Of a stretch of DNA of 64,000 bases, positions 1-10,000 are shown piece after piece. The notes under the pieces were generated by a model that saw only the letters and a list, made by a program, of their open reading frames with translations, searched no databases and was not told the origin of the DNA. The DNA is from Prevotella sp. E15-22 (GTDB lineage: Bacteria; Bacteroidota; Bacteroidia; Bacteroidales; Bacteroidaceae): the NCBI RefSeq assembly GCF_023204875.1, contig NZ_CP096247.1, forward strand, positions 1,674,001-1,738,000. The letters are read 5' to 3'. The position numbers and the translations under genes are program-made. Positions within the stretch are counted from its first letter, which is position 1, and each line of letters begins with the position of its first letter.

Positions 1-890
1 CCGAGTCCGTCGGTTGTGCGGTATCCCCAGTTCACGTTCCAATGCCCTTCACGTTCTTCTATCGGTCCTATGGTGCGCTCCCATCGGAAGGCGTTATCAG
101 GACTCTCCTGTCCCTCTACAAAGCATCCGCCGGGGAAGCGCATGAACTTAGGATGCATCTGCCACAGCATATTGGCAAGATCGGGACGCATGCCGTTTTC
201 GCGATTCTTGAAGGTTGGAGGGAAAAGGCTTACCATGTCAAGCTGTACCTGTCCCACGCCATCGAAGACCAGCGCAAACCGTGCCTTAGGATCATTGCCA
301 TCAGCTGTGAGCGTAGCCTCATACTTCTTCCAGCCCTTTGAATTAGAGGAAGAAAGACTGCTTACCATAGTCTCAGCATATATCTGTGAGCCGTCATGCG
401 AGTAGAGCATAGCCTTCACGTTACCTTGATATTTCAAGGCTTTTGCCCAGAATGTGAGATGATAGCTGCGCCCTTGCACGGCATTAATTCCCCAGAAACC
501 CTCATTCACCAAGCGTACGGGAGATTCCTTTGAGGCCTTGACTGTCAGTTCCAAGGCATTATGCTGCACGCTGTTGAGCAACGGTGCCTTTTTAGAGGGT
601 TGTATGAGTTTTGCCGACAACAGAGAAGGAGCGGTAGCATCGGTCGTCCATCCCTGCATATCGGCAGGGGCGCCATAGCGTGGTCCGTCTTCAAACGAGC
701 GGTTGCGTATCAACTCGGCATAGATGCCGCCGTCGGCTGCGTGGTTGATATCTTCATAGAAGATTCCATAGAGCATCGGACTAACCTTCGGTCCGCGCTG
801 CTGGGTATCGATGTCGATAGTTACCTGTGCCTGAATTGCCAATGCAAAGAGAGCACAACCGGTTAATAGAATAGATTTCTTGTAAGTCAT
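1..890 (-). CDS. GH51 alpha-L-arabinofuranosidase, C-terminal part outside window
   Basis: This is a secreted or periplasmic enzyme expected to remove arabinofuranosyl side chains from arabinoxylan or arabinan. The frame reads leftward from an ATG at 890 and leaves the window open, so only about 296 N-terminal residues are visible. It begins with a signal peptide (MTYKKSILLTGCALFALAIQ, then AQ). The mature start carries the GH51 signature SPMLYGIFYEDINHAADGG, and FMRFPGGCFVEGQ lies further on, also typical of GH51. The roughly 130 residues between them (about 90-220) resemble a CBM4/9-type sugar-binding insertion seen in Bacteroidota members. The catalytic glutamates lie in the part not seen. 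A -7 box upstream at 988-995 fits its own transcription. Family call is firm; the exact substrate is inferred. Confidence 0.9.
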   Translation of the reverse strand, partial: MTYKKSILLTGCALFALAIQAQVTIDIDTQQRGPKVSPMLYGIFYEDINHAADGGIYAELIRNRSFEDGPRYGAPADMQGWTTDATAPSLLSAKLIQPSKKAPLLNSVQHNALELTVKASKESPVRLVNEGFWGINAVQGRSYHLTFWAKALKYQGNVKAMLYSHDGSQIYAETMVSSLSSSNSKGWKKYEATLTADGNDPKARFALVFDGVGQVQLDMVSLFPPTFKNRENGMRPDLANMLWQMHPKFMRFPGGCFVEGQESPDNAFRWERTIGPIEEREGHWNVNWGYRTTDGL

Positions 891-987
891 TTTTTTTGTT
901 TTGGGATTATATCGATGTATATGGTTTAGCAGAATGGTTGGATTTCATCCTTCCTTTCTCTTCGAGAACTGCTTTTAAAAACAAATG

Positions 988-1023
988 CAAAGATACTATT
1001 TTTCTTTGAAAAAATGGACAAAA
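988..1023 (-). promoter_or_regulatory. Promoter for the GH51 gene
   Basis: On the minus strand TATCTTTG (988-995) matches the Bacteroidota -7 consensus TAnnTTTG. A TTTTG at 1019-1023 lies about 23 bases further up, slightly wider than the usual 19-21. The start codon of the GH51 gene is about 98 bases downstream. Apart from this, the 891-1059 gap shows only A/T-rich sequence. Confidence 0.6.
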
Positions 1024-1059
1024 AATAAAATATTTCCATTTTCTGCGTGGGAAAATAGA

Positions 1060-1263
1060 TTAACTATTCTTTTTATAGCTCTGCACCGCCCAACAGCCCA
1101 TCAGTGTGCCGATGCCCGCAAGGGCTAAGACCTGATGGGCAGTTTCGTGCAGCCCACCACCACGGATGAAGATGGTGCGGATGGCATCAATGAAGTAGTG
1201 CATGGGGTTGATATAGGTGGTAAGATACGCCCACTGGGGCATGGATCGCGTAGGGGTGAATTC
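1060..1263 (-). pseudogene. Truncated ABC-2 transporter permease, C-terminal fragment
   Basis: The minus-strand frame ending with the stop at 1060-1062 encodes the typical tail of an ABC-2 family permease: FTPTRSMPQWAYL, then INPMHYFIDAIRTIFIRGGG, a final membrane helix and a YKK end. About 67 residues are left of a protein that is normally 350-400 residues long. Homology stops at about 1258-1263, where the opposite strand switches to a GH43 gene. The open frame continues upstream to 1572, but that part is only the antisense of GH43. The fragment cannot be functional by itself. Either a rearrangement or an assembly/clone junction cut it. Confidence 0.75.
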
Positions 1264-2898
1264 ACAATCTCTATCGCTGTTATAGCGTCTCTGAGCATTC
1301 TGGCTCAGGGCTATCGCAACCCTGTGCTTCCCGGCTTTCATGCCGACCCAAGTGTGTGTACAAACGGAAAGGACTTCTACCTTGTGAACAGCACGTTCCA
1401 GTATTTTCCAGGCGTACCTGTCTTCCACAGCAAAGACCTGATACATTGGGAACAGGTAGGTAATTGCCTCTCGCGCAAGTCGCAGCTTGACCTCTCGGGG
1501 CTTTACACACAAAACCAGCCAGAACTGGGTTGGACTAATGCGGGCATCTATGCTCCAACCATCCGCTATCATGAGGGGCGCTATTACATGGTGACCACCA
1601 TTTTCCCATCACGTCGCCATTTCTACGTCTGGACAGACGACCCATCTAAAGAATGGTCCGACCCCATATTCATTGACTTTGCCCTCGGCAGTTGCGACCC
1701 TACCCTCTTTTGGGACGAAGGGAAGTGCTATTTCTTATGGAAAGCAGCAGCAGACGAAACACGCCCAGGAATCAAGCCGGGTGAAATCAACATCTGCGAG
1801 ATTGACATTCATACTGGTCGGCGTATAGGCGATGTTCATCACTTGGGAACGGGACTCGGCGGACGTTATCCTGAAGGTCCACACATATACAAGAAAGACG
1901 GCTATTATTACATGATGCTTGCCGAAGGGGGTACGGAGCATGGCCACCACGTCAACATCTTGCGAAGCCGTTCTCTGTTCGGGCCGTATGAATCGAATCC
2001 TGCCAACCCCATTCTCACGCATTTCAGCATGAAGATGCAGAACAGCAATATTCAAGGGCTCGGACATGCTGACCTCATACAAGCACCCGACTCCTCATGG
2101 TGGATGATTTGTCTGGGTTATCGCACCAGCGGTTACCTCCTGCATGTGATGGGACGCGAGACGATGCTTGCACCTGTACGTTGGGACAAGAATGCTTGGC
2201 CTGTGGTCAATGGTGACGGCACTTTGGCCATCAATATGAAATGTCAGACCTTACCTCAAGTTCCAATGCTCCTTGACCCTGTACGCGAAGAGTTCAATTT
2301 CGTCAAGCGCGATGTACCAGCCGACAGCTACAGCAGCATCGGACTTCCCTGGGGATGGATGAGCATCGGTAATCCCGATTATTCCCGCTACTCTCTTACT
2401 GAGCTGGAGGGCTGGTTGCGTCTGCGTCCCACTTCTACGCCTCTCGATGCAGCCACGTCGCCCACTTTCGTGGCAAGACGTCAGACTGAGCTACGTTTCA
2501 ACGCCACCGCACTCATTGACGCATCCCATCTGGCAGAAGGCTCTCAGGCAGGAATCACGGCCTATGCAGCACCCCTGAACCATTATGATGTGATAATAGA
2601 ACGAAAGGACGGAAAGCTTTTGGCTCAGTCAAATATCCGTGTGGGAGCACTCAGCCATGACGGCCAACCCATTGAACTGAAAGACGCACAGGCTTACATA
2701 CGCATCAGTTCCGACAAGGACTATTACTACATGCAAGTTTCCGCCGATGGTAAATCATTCACCACACTCAGCAAGATGGACTACCGCTACCTATCCACCG
2801 AGGTGATCGGCGGGTTCACAGGCGTGATGCTTGGCTTGTTTGCCCAGGGTGATGACGGATATGCAGATTTTGATTGGTTTGAATATACATCAGAGTAA
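1135..2898 (+). CDS. GH43 beta-xylosidase / arabinofuranosidase with displaced N-terminus
   Basis: Glycoside hydrolase family 43, expected to cleave xylose or arabinose from xylan oligosaccharides. The five-bladed propeller starts at NPVLPGFHADPSVC, whose Asp is the catalytic base. GSCDPTLFWDEG supplies the pKa modulator Asp, and YPEGPHIYKKDGYYYM supplies the catalytic acid Glu. The last 200 residues are a concanavalin-like GH43_C2 domain. The only ATG in frame is at 1135, but the first 41 codons are the antisense of an ABC permease fragment. Genuine sequence seems to begin near 1258-1261 with the end of a signal peptide (ISIAVIASLSILAQG). No in-frame ATG lies between that point and the catalytic domain, so the native start and promoter are missing and export is doubtful. 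The family is certain; an intact gene product is not. Confidence 0.85.
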   Translation: MGSFVQPTTTDEDGADGINEVVHGVDIGGKIRPLGHGSRRGEFTISIAVIASLSILAQGYRNPVLPGFHADPSVCTNGKDFYLVNSTFQYFPGVPVFHSKDLIHWEQVGNCLSRKSQLDLSGLYTQNQPELGWTNAGIYAPTIRYHEGRYYMVTTIFPSRRHFYVWTDDPSKEWSDPIFIDFALGSCDPTLFWDEGKCYFLWKAAADETRPGIKPGEINICEIDIHTGRRIGDVHHLGTGLGGRYPEGPHIYKKDGYYYMMLAEGGTEHGHHVNILRSRSLFGPYESNPANPILTHFSMKMQNSNIQGLGHADLIQAPDSSWWMICLGYRTSGYLLHVMGRETMLAPVRWDKNAWPVVNGDGTLAINMKCQTLPQVPMLLDPVREEFNFVKRDVPADSYSSIGLPWGWMSIGNPDYSRYSLTELEGWLRLRPTSTPLDAATSPTFVARRQTELRFNATALIDASHLAEGSQAGITAYAAPLNHYDVIIERKDGKLLAQSNIRVGALSHDGQPIELKDAQAYIRISSDKDYYYMQVSADGKSFTTLSKMDYRYLSTEVIGGFTGVMLGLFAQGDDGYADFDWFEYTSE

Positions 2899-2921
2899 AG
2901 AAAAGAGCATCATGTAGATAA

Positions 2922-2931
2922 GGGGGGGGGG
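2922..2931 (+). repeat. G10 homopolymer tract
   Basis: An uninterrupted run of ten G lies in the gap between the GH43 stop and the GH2 promoter. Such tracts slip during replication. It lies about 65-75 bases upstream of the presumed -33 box of the next gene, outside any reading frame I can support. Confidence 0.9.
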
Positions 2932-2995
2932 CGTAATCGTTATCTATATGATGTCTCAATATCACTTTTGTACTATTTTTGTTTATTATTATGCC

Positions 2996-3025
2996 GTTGA
3001 ATGTTGAAAATTTGTTGTTACTTTG
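2996..3025 (+). promoter_or_regulatory. Probable promoter of the GH2 gene
   Basis: TACTTTG (3019-3025, followed by CA) is a near match, one base short, to the -7 box TAnnTTTG. A TTG at 2996-2998 lies 20 bases upstream as a -33 element. The leader to the ATG at 3074 would be about 40 bases. Confidence 0.5.
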
Positions 3026-3073
3026 CAAACCAAAACTAAACCTATCTGTAGAGAATACAAAAAAATAAACAAT

Positions 3074-6000
3074 ATGAACATTAAACATCTTACCGTTTGC
3101 CTGTTTGCAGCTTGCTCGCTGCAGGCGAGCGCTCAGTATCTGGAGCATATCTATGACTACATCGAGAACACCTCGGTGTTTGAGGAGAACCAAGAGGAAG
3201 GACATGCTTATTACCTTGCCAAGGAACATCTGTCGCTGAATGGCGATTGGCGTTTCTTCTTTGCCAACACACCCGAGGAGGTGCCGCAGACTTTCTTCAA
3301 GACGGACTTCAAGGACAGCAAGTGGAACACCATCCATGTGCCCAGCAACTGGGAGATGGAGGGATATGGCGATGCGCAGTTCCGCAATGTGCCTGCTCCC
3401 TTCAGAGCGAATCCGCCTTTTGTGCCGAGAGATTATAACCCAACAGGTGCTTATCGCAAGACCTTCACCCTGCCTGCCAACTGGAAGGGACAGCAGGTGT
3501 TTCTTCGTATGGAGAAGACACAGAGCGGCTCGTTTGTGTGGCTGAACGGTCAGCAGGTGGGCTATAACGAGGGTGGACAGGAACCTGCTGAATATGACGT
3601 GACTCCCTATCTGAAGCCCGGCAAGAACGTGCTGGCTGTGTGTGTGGTGAAGTATTGTGACGGTTATTATCTGGAAGGTCAGGACTACTGGCGACTGGCT
3701 GGCATCTTCGACGATGTGACGCTCTATGCCACACCCAAGACGCGCCTCTTCGACTGGTACGTGACCACCGACCTTGACGACCAATACAGGGATGCCACGA
3801 TGAAGGTGCAGGTGGATGTGAAGAAATATGAGGACGCACAGGGTTCCTACGCTGTTCGCGCCACGCTGACCGACCCCAAGGGCAACAAGGTGAAGGAGCT
3901 GACATCCGACCGATTCACGATGAACGGTAAGGGAAAGAAGACGGTGGAACTCTCGTCGCTCATCACAAACCCCGACAAGTGGACTTGTGAAACGCCTGTG
4001 TTGTATGGCCTGAAGCTCGAGCTGCTGAATGAGTCGGGCGCGGTGATGCAGGAAATCGCCAGCAAGATGGGATTCAAGGAGACGGAAATCAGGCATCAGA
4101 CTTTTTTCCTGAACGGCAAGCCCATCAAGGTGAACGCCACCAACACCCACATGCAGCATCCCGAACTGGGTCATGCCATGAACGAGGAGACCATCCGCAA
4201 GGACATGGAGATTCTGAAACAGCATAATTTCAACGGAGTGCGCACCTCGCACTACCCTCCTGTGAACAAGTATCTGGAACTGGCTGACGAATACGGCCTC
4301 TACATCATCGACGAGGCTGGCACCGAGGCGCATGCCACGGAATTCATCTCCAACGACCAGCGCTTCCGTGAGATGTATCTGGAACGTGTACAGAAGCTGG
4401 TGCTGCGCGACCGCAACCACGCTTGTGTGCTCTTCTGGAGTGCTGGCAACGAGAGTGGCGAGGGTCCCCTCATCACCGAAGTCATCAAGGAAGGTAAGCG
4501 ACTCGACCCCACTCGCTATTTCATGTATGGCGGCAACGCCTACGCTCATCCCGGCGAGGAAATCATCGGTCCCCGCTACCCTGCCCCTTATGAGCTGGAA
4601 ATGAACACGGCGATGACGCCTGAAGCACAAGACCCCCGTCCATCGTTCATGGACGAATACCTGTCGGTGGCTGGTAATGCTGGTGGCGGCATGGACGAAT
4701 ACTGGGCCATCATCCGCCGTCATCCACGCCTGATGGGTGGAGCCATCTGGGATTTTGTGAACCCTGGTCTCACCGAGCATATCCGTCCGTTGACTGACAG
4801 TTCGCCCTACAACACGCCTGTCCACCTGATGGGTAACGCCAAGGTGAAGAAAGGTGTGCTGCACCTGAGCGGACATGACGAATGGGTGGAAGTGTATCGC
4901 AGCAACAACGTGGAACTTGCCAGCAAGGCGCTGACCATCAGTTTCGATGTGAAGCCCGGCAAACTGTGTGGCACCTACGAGGGCGCACCTTACATCACGA
5001 AGGGCAACACGCAGTTTGGTGTGGTGCAGAAGGGAGCCGACAAGCTGCAGTTCTATCTGCATTCGGGTGTGAAGCATGCCCTGACCGTCGATTTGCCTGC
5101 CAACTGGATTGGCAACTGGCACCACGTGACCGCCTCTTGGGACGGCAAGGAGATGAAGCTCTACATCGACGGACAGCTCAAAGGCACCGAGACCATTGCA
5201 CAGACCAAACCTAACAACAACCGACGTGGCAATAACGGAGGGGGTGAAAGAGGCATATTGAGCAACTTCCCTTACCCCATCAATATAGGAAGAATTGCGG
5301 GCAACCACGCTCAAGACCCTCAAACCACCTATACCGCCGATGCCGAGATGGACAATGTGGCCATTTACAGCCAATGTCTTGCCGACGGCGAGGGTAAAGC
5401 AGAAGATGCCGTGCTCTATCTCACTTTCGACGGCAATCGGGACGAAGGCACCTTCTACACCATTGGCGGCAATATGCGCACCTATGGCAGCATCTGGCCT
5501 GACCGCACCGTGCAGCCCGAGATGAAGCAGATGAAATGGACCACCCAGCCTGTCAGCGTGCGTCTGCTCAATGCTGAGACGGGCGAGGCTGAAGTGACCA
5601 ACCGCCTCTTCTTCACCGACCTCACTCAATACGCCTCACACTGGGCATTGATGGCTGACGACCAAGTGCTGGAAGAGGGCGACATTCAGTTCACCACGGC
5701 TCCGCAGCAGACTCAGCTCATCAAGATACCTTATCATAAGCCCGCAATTGTGGCAGGAAAGGAATACCGTGTGCTTGTCACCTCGAAACTGAAGAAAGAC
5801 GAGGTGTGGGCCAAGGCAGGTCATGAGGTGGCTTGGAACCAGCTGGAACTCTCATCGTGGAACCTTCCTGCCCCTGCTCCACAGCTTTCTGCCAAGCAGG
5901 TGAACGCTCAGGAGGATGAGAAGCAAATCAAGATCAGCGGCAAGGATTTCAGCTATGTCATCAGCAAGGAAACGGGTAATCTGGAGCAGATTGAAGTGGG

Positions 6001-6853
6001 CGGAAAGGCTGTGCTCAAAGCCCCTGTCACCTTCAACCTCTGGCGAGCACCCATCGCCAATGAGTTCGACTCTTGGGACGCCTTCCGTGTGAATGGCGGC
6101 TATGCCGAGGGTTATGGCAATCAGGTGGCCACGCTCTGGTACAGCAAGGGCGTGAACCAAGTGCTTCCTCGCCCCACATCCATCCGTCTCCACCACTCTG
6201 ACTACGAGACCACCGTCACGGTGAGCCAGTTTGTGCAGGTGGGCGCATCTTCCTATGGTGCCCTCGACCTCTACATCTCTGGCGTGCAGTTTGCAGGCTA
6301 TATGCTCGAATACACATACAGCTTCTACGACGACGGCACCGTCAATATTCACAACCATCTGAGCCCGAACGGCAAGTTGCCCGAAATCCTGCCACGCGTC
6401 GGCTTCACCACTTCGGTGGCGAACGACTTCGACCGCATCACTTGGTATGGCCGTGGTCCTGAAGAGAACTATCCCGACCGCAAGACTGGCTATCAGGTGG
6501 GCATCTGGAGCAAGAGTGTGGCTGACATGTACGAGCCTTACCTTTTCCCGCAAGACCATGCGCTGCGTACCGACAACCGCTATGTGCAGCTGCTCAACAA
6601 GGAGGGCCAGGGTGTGCAGATTTCCATGAACGAGCCCTTCAACTTCAACGCCTATCAGTTCACGACCGACAACCTGACGAAGAGCCAGTTCACCTATCAG
6701 CTGCAACCACAGGCAGACCGCTACACCTTCAACCTCGACTACTCCACCACGGGTGTAGGCTGCACCTGCATCTATGTGCTGGACGAGTATCGAGTGAAGC
6801 CCGTCGCTTTCGACCGAGACGTGGTGATTAAGCCGGTCAATGCGCTACGATAA
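3074..6853 (+). CDS. GH2 beta-galactosidase-like enzyme with inserted LamG domain
   Basis: Exported glycoside hydrolase family 2 enzyme of 1259 residues, longer than the usual ~1030 of LacZ. I start it at ATG 3074 because a signal peptide follows at once (MNIKHLTVCLFAACSLQASA); the longer frame from 3023 would bury it. A jelly-roll sugar-binding domain (HLSLNGDWRFFFANTPEEVP), an Ig-like domain and the TIM barrel follow. Acid/base Glu is about residue 460 in SAGNESGEG; the likely nucleophile is Glu 528 in FMDEYLS. Between the barrel and the C-terminal half sits a LamG/concanavalin-like insertion (about 605-770, with WHHVTASWDGKEMKLYIDG). The C-terminus is a Bgal_small_N-type domain. Substrate may be galactan, arabinogalactan or host glycans; beta-galactosidase activity is the default inference. 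A strong terminator follows. Confidence 0.93.
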   Translation: MNIKHLTVCLFAACSLQASAQYLEHIYDYIENTSVFEENQEEGHAYYLAKEHLSLNGDWRFFFANTPEEVPQTFFKTDFKDSKWNTIHVPSNWEMEGYGDAQFRNVPAPFRANPPFVPRDYNPTGAYRKTFTLPANWKGQQVFLRMEKTQSGSFVWLNGQQVGYNEGGQEPAEYDVTPYLKPGKNVLAVCVVKYCDGYYLEGQDYWRLAGIFDDVTLYATPKTRLFDWYVTTDLDDQYRDATMKVQVDVKKYEDAQGSYAVRATLTDPKGNKVKELTSDRFTMNGKGKKTVELSSLITNPDKWTCETPVLYGLKLELLNESGAVMQEIASKMGFKETEIRHQTFFLNGKPIKVNATNTHMQHPELGHAMNEETIRKDMEILKQHNFNGVRTSHYPPVNKYLELADEYGLYIIDEAGTEAHATEFISNDQRFREMYLERVQKLVLRDRNHACVLFWSAGNESGEGPLITEVIKEGKRLDPTRYFMYGGNAYAHPGEEIIGPRYPAPYELEMNTAMTPEAQDPRPSFMDEYLSVAGNAGGGMDEYWAIIRRHPRLMGGAIWDFVNPGLTEHIRPLTDSSPYNTPVHLMGNAKVKKGVLHLSGHDEWVEVYRSNNVELASKALTISFDVKPGKLCGTYEGAPYITKGNTQFGVVQKGADKLQFYLHSGVKHALTVDLPANWIGNWHHVTASWDGKEMKLYIDGQLKGTETIAQTKPNNNRRGNNGGGERGILSNFPYPINIGRIAGNHAQDPQTTYTADAEMDNVAIYSQCLADGEGKAEDAVLYLTFDGNRDEGTFYTIGGNMRTYGSIWPDRTVQPEMKQMKWTTQPVSVRLLNAETGEAEVTNRLFFTDLTQYASHWALMADDQVLEEGDIQFTTAPQQTQLIKIPYHKPAIVAGKEYRVLVTSKLKKDEVWAKAGHEVAWNQLELSSWNLPAPAPQLSAKQVNAQEDEKQIKISGKDFSYVISKETGNLEQIEVGGKAVLKAPVTFNLWRAPIANEFDSWDAFRVNGGYAEGYGNQVATLWYSKGVNQVLPRPTSIRLHHSDYETTVTVSQFVQVGASSYGALDLYISGVQFAGYMLEYTYSFYDDGTVNIHNHLSPNGKLPEILPRVGFTTSVANDFDRITWYGRGPEENYPDRKTGYQVGIWSKSVADMYEPYLFPQDHALRTDNRYVQLLNKEGQGVQISMNEPFNFNAYQFTTDNLTKSQFTYQLQPQADRYTFNLDYSTTGVGCTCIYVLDEYRVKPVAFDRDVVIKPVNALR

Positions 6854-6881
6854 CGTCCGAAGAAGTTGAGCACAGACATAC

Positions 6882-6920
6882 GGAGCAGCATCCATCAGGG
6901 TGCTGCTCCTCTATTTTTTT
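6882..6920 (+). terminator. Rho-independent terminator after GH2
   Basis: A perfect 9-bp stem (GGAGCAGCA / TGCTGCTCC) with a 10-base loop is followed by a T-rich run at 6914-6920. Confidence 0.88.
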
Positions 6921-6927
6921 CTTTTAG

Positions 6928-6961
6928 TTGCTTATTATTTGCAGATTTTTTCGTACCTTTG
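6928..6961 (+). promoter_or_regulatory. Promoter of the large surface protein gene
   Basis: TACCTTTG at 6954-6961 is a perfect Bacteroidota -7 box; TTG at 6928-6930 lies 23 bases upstream. The leader to the ATG at 7054 is about 85 bases. Confidence 0.7.
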
Positions 6962-7053
6962 CAACGTTTTTTTGCATTTTTCAACGATGAGAAAGTTTGA
7001 GGTCATATTTATACCCTACGAAACAAATAGATAATCAAAAATAAACAATAACT

Positions 7054-10000
7054 ATGAGTATTAAGAAAGACATTTTCGCGCCGTTGGCCTCGGGGCTGGG
7101 CGCAACGAGGCGGGCAGCGATGCTGCTGCTTGTGATGCTGCTCACGATGACCGCACAGACGGCGTGGGCGGAGACCATCAATGGCGTGAGCTATATCGAT
7201 GAGAATGGTCAACCGCAGACGGCGAATAACGTGACGGTGCTGACGGGCAGCGAGACGAGCCTGCAGCCTGGCTGGTATGTGGTCAACAGTACGATCAACT
7301 ATACCAGCACCGTTTTACTGGCAGATGGCCAATGCCACCTGATTCTGGCAGACGGCGGCCAAATGAACATCGGCAGCAGCGAGAGTCCATTAGATAGTGA
7401 AAGGGGAATAGACGGAACAGCACCCACCCTTACCGTCTATGGTCAGGCGAGCGGCACAGGTGAGTTGAATGTCTTTACCAGCGGATGGAATCATGATGCC
7501 ATCCTTGTTGATTACCTCACCATCAATGGCGGAAAGATTACAGCCAGCGCCAGTGGCGAAGATGCTAGTGGACTACGTGTATATGAAAATGTGACTATCA
7601 ATGGCGGCGTGATTAACGCCTCGGCTACTGGAACTAGCCTGTGGGAAGGCGTGGTTTCTGAGAGTTTTGGCGTAAAGGCGTCTCGTGTCTTTTTCAACGG
7701 AGGTCAGCTGACCGCTTGGGGTAGCAATAAAGGTGTTATTGGTACGAGCGGCATCTCGCTGAGCTGGAAGAATCTATCCGACTTTATTGAGGCAAACAGC
7801 TATTCTAATAGCTTTTCTAATAGCTCTTCCCTGACCATTGCCGAAGGAAAGACCTTCACCGATGGCAAGGGTAACTATTACGCTGCGGCAAATGCCTCTG
7901 ACGTACTGGCTCTCACCAATACCCGCCTCTCACCAGTCGAAATCTATGCCGTGACATTCGATAGCAACGGCGGCAGTGCAGTCCCCACCCAGTATGTTGC
8001 CAGCGGCGCCAAAGCCACGAATCCGACAGTACCCACAAAAGAAGGCAAGGTATTCAGTGGATGGTATATCGACAGCGATTTACAGAATCTCTACAGTTTC
8101 ACGGAAATGGTGACAGGCCCCCTCACGCTCTATGCCAAGTGGACCGACGCCTTCAGCTTCAACATCTCGGATGCCATCATCCAGAGAGTTTATCGCTATA
8201 CGGGCAGTGCCGTTAGACCCATAGTGCGTAACAGCGCTGGACAGGTGCTTACTCATGGCATCAACTATACATTTAGCTACACTGGCGCAGCTAGGATGCA
8301 GGCACCTGGTGTCTATACGCTGACTGTTACCGGAAAAGCCCCTTTCACCGGCAGCCAGACGGTCAATGTACATGTCCTGACTTTCGAGAAATATGACGGT
8401 ACGGCACTTGCAACGGCTACCCTGCCCGAGAATCAAGACAATGCCTTTATCATAACCAGCACTACTACCACCATACAGTCGGGCTGGTATGTTGTGAGTG
8501 ACGACGTTACCGTGACCGACCGCATCAAGGTGAGCGGCGATGTCCACCTCGTTCTTTGCGACGGGGCTACACTGACCGCCGAAACAGGCATCAGCGTGAC
8601 CGACGGCAACTCGTTGACTATCTACTCGCAGAGCGGCAATACGGGTACGCTGATGGCTACCATTCATGACAGTAAAACAAACGATTTGCATGCAGCTATC
8701 GGAGGCGACAGATATCGAAAATTTTCTCAAGACACTGGTACTCCCGTCAAGGCTGGCACCATCACCATCCACGGTGGTGTAATCAATGCCACAGCCTGCT
8801 TTAAGTCTGCGGGCATCGGCAGGGCATACGGGGGCACAGCTGGAACCATCAATATCTATGGTGGAAAGATTACGGCAAGCTGTAATGGCACAGGTGGCAC
8901 AGGCATTGGCGGCTCAGGTGCAACCATCCATCTCGGTTGGTGCCGCAGCGATGCCGACTTCATCGAGACACAAGGCTTCGAGGGTACCGTCGTCTTCGAC
9001 AAGAACTTCGTGCTCGACGAAACCCCCATTGTAGCGACGGCGGAGAACAGTGACGGACAACGAATAGTGCCAACCAGGGGCACTCCCTACACCGTCACAT
9101 TCCAGAGTAACGGCGGCACTGAGGTGACAGCACAGACCATCCTTAGCGGAAACACCATCACCGAGCCCGGCAAGCCGCTGAAGCCTAACCATAAGTTTGC
9201 CGGCTGGTATGCAGACGAAAACTTCAGCGGCGATGCTTACGACTTCTCTTCGGCTGTCACCACCAACTTCACGCTCTATGCCAAGTGGACCGCCGTGGCG
9301 CCCATCAGCTATATCGACGCCAGCGGACAGACTGTCACTGACTTCACAGACTATACACCTATGGAGAGCGACTATACCGAGCTGCCCGAAGGTACCTTCT
9401 TTGTCGGGGAGAACACCACCGTCGGCAGCCGCATCAACGTATATGGCACGGTGAGCCTGATTCTCGGAGACGGCACAACGCTGACAGCCGAGAAAGGAAT
9501 AGTTGTGGACGAAAACAACACGCTGAACATCTTCCAGCAGAGCCAGGGAACAGGCGCGCTGATAGCCTATGGTGATAGTATCAATGCAGCCATAGGCGCC
9601 AGTTTATCCAGCAAAAAGTGTGGCGCCATCAACATCTATGGCGGCCGCATCACGGCCACTAGCGGCGCAAATAATATAGCTACTATCGGCAGTTTTGTTG
9701 GTTACTATAGTGGTACTATCTCTATCTTTGGCGGTCAGGTGACAGCCCATAGTTATAACGATAATTCAATTGCCATCGGCAGCTGGGATGCGCCGATTCA
9801 CCTTAGCTGGAGACAAACCAGCGACTTTATCCGAGGTGACAGTTACTGGGGAACCTTTATCTTCGACAAGGCCATGACCGACGGCGAAGGAAATTTTTAT
9901 ATCGGGACGCTCATGACAACGGCTTCCCTCAACGGCAAGACCCTTCAGCCTGCCTACACCATAACTTACCACCTAGGCGATGGCGACGGCATCAACGGCA

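Noticed and set aside
2816..5629. 937-residue open frame on the minus strand opposite GH2
   Set aside because: It is the antisense of a clear GH2 gene, with His/Val/Leu-rich nonsense composition and no recognisable domain. The frame at 5852-6706 minus is rejected for the same reason.
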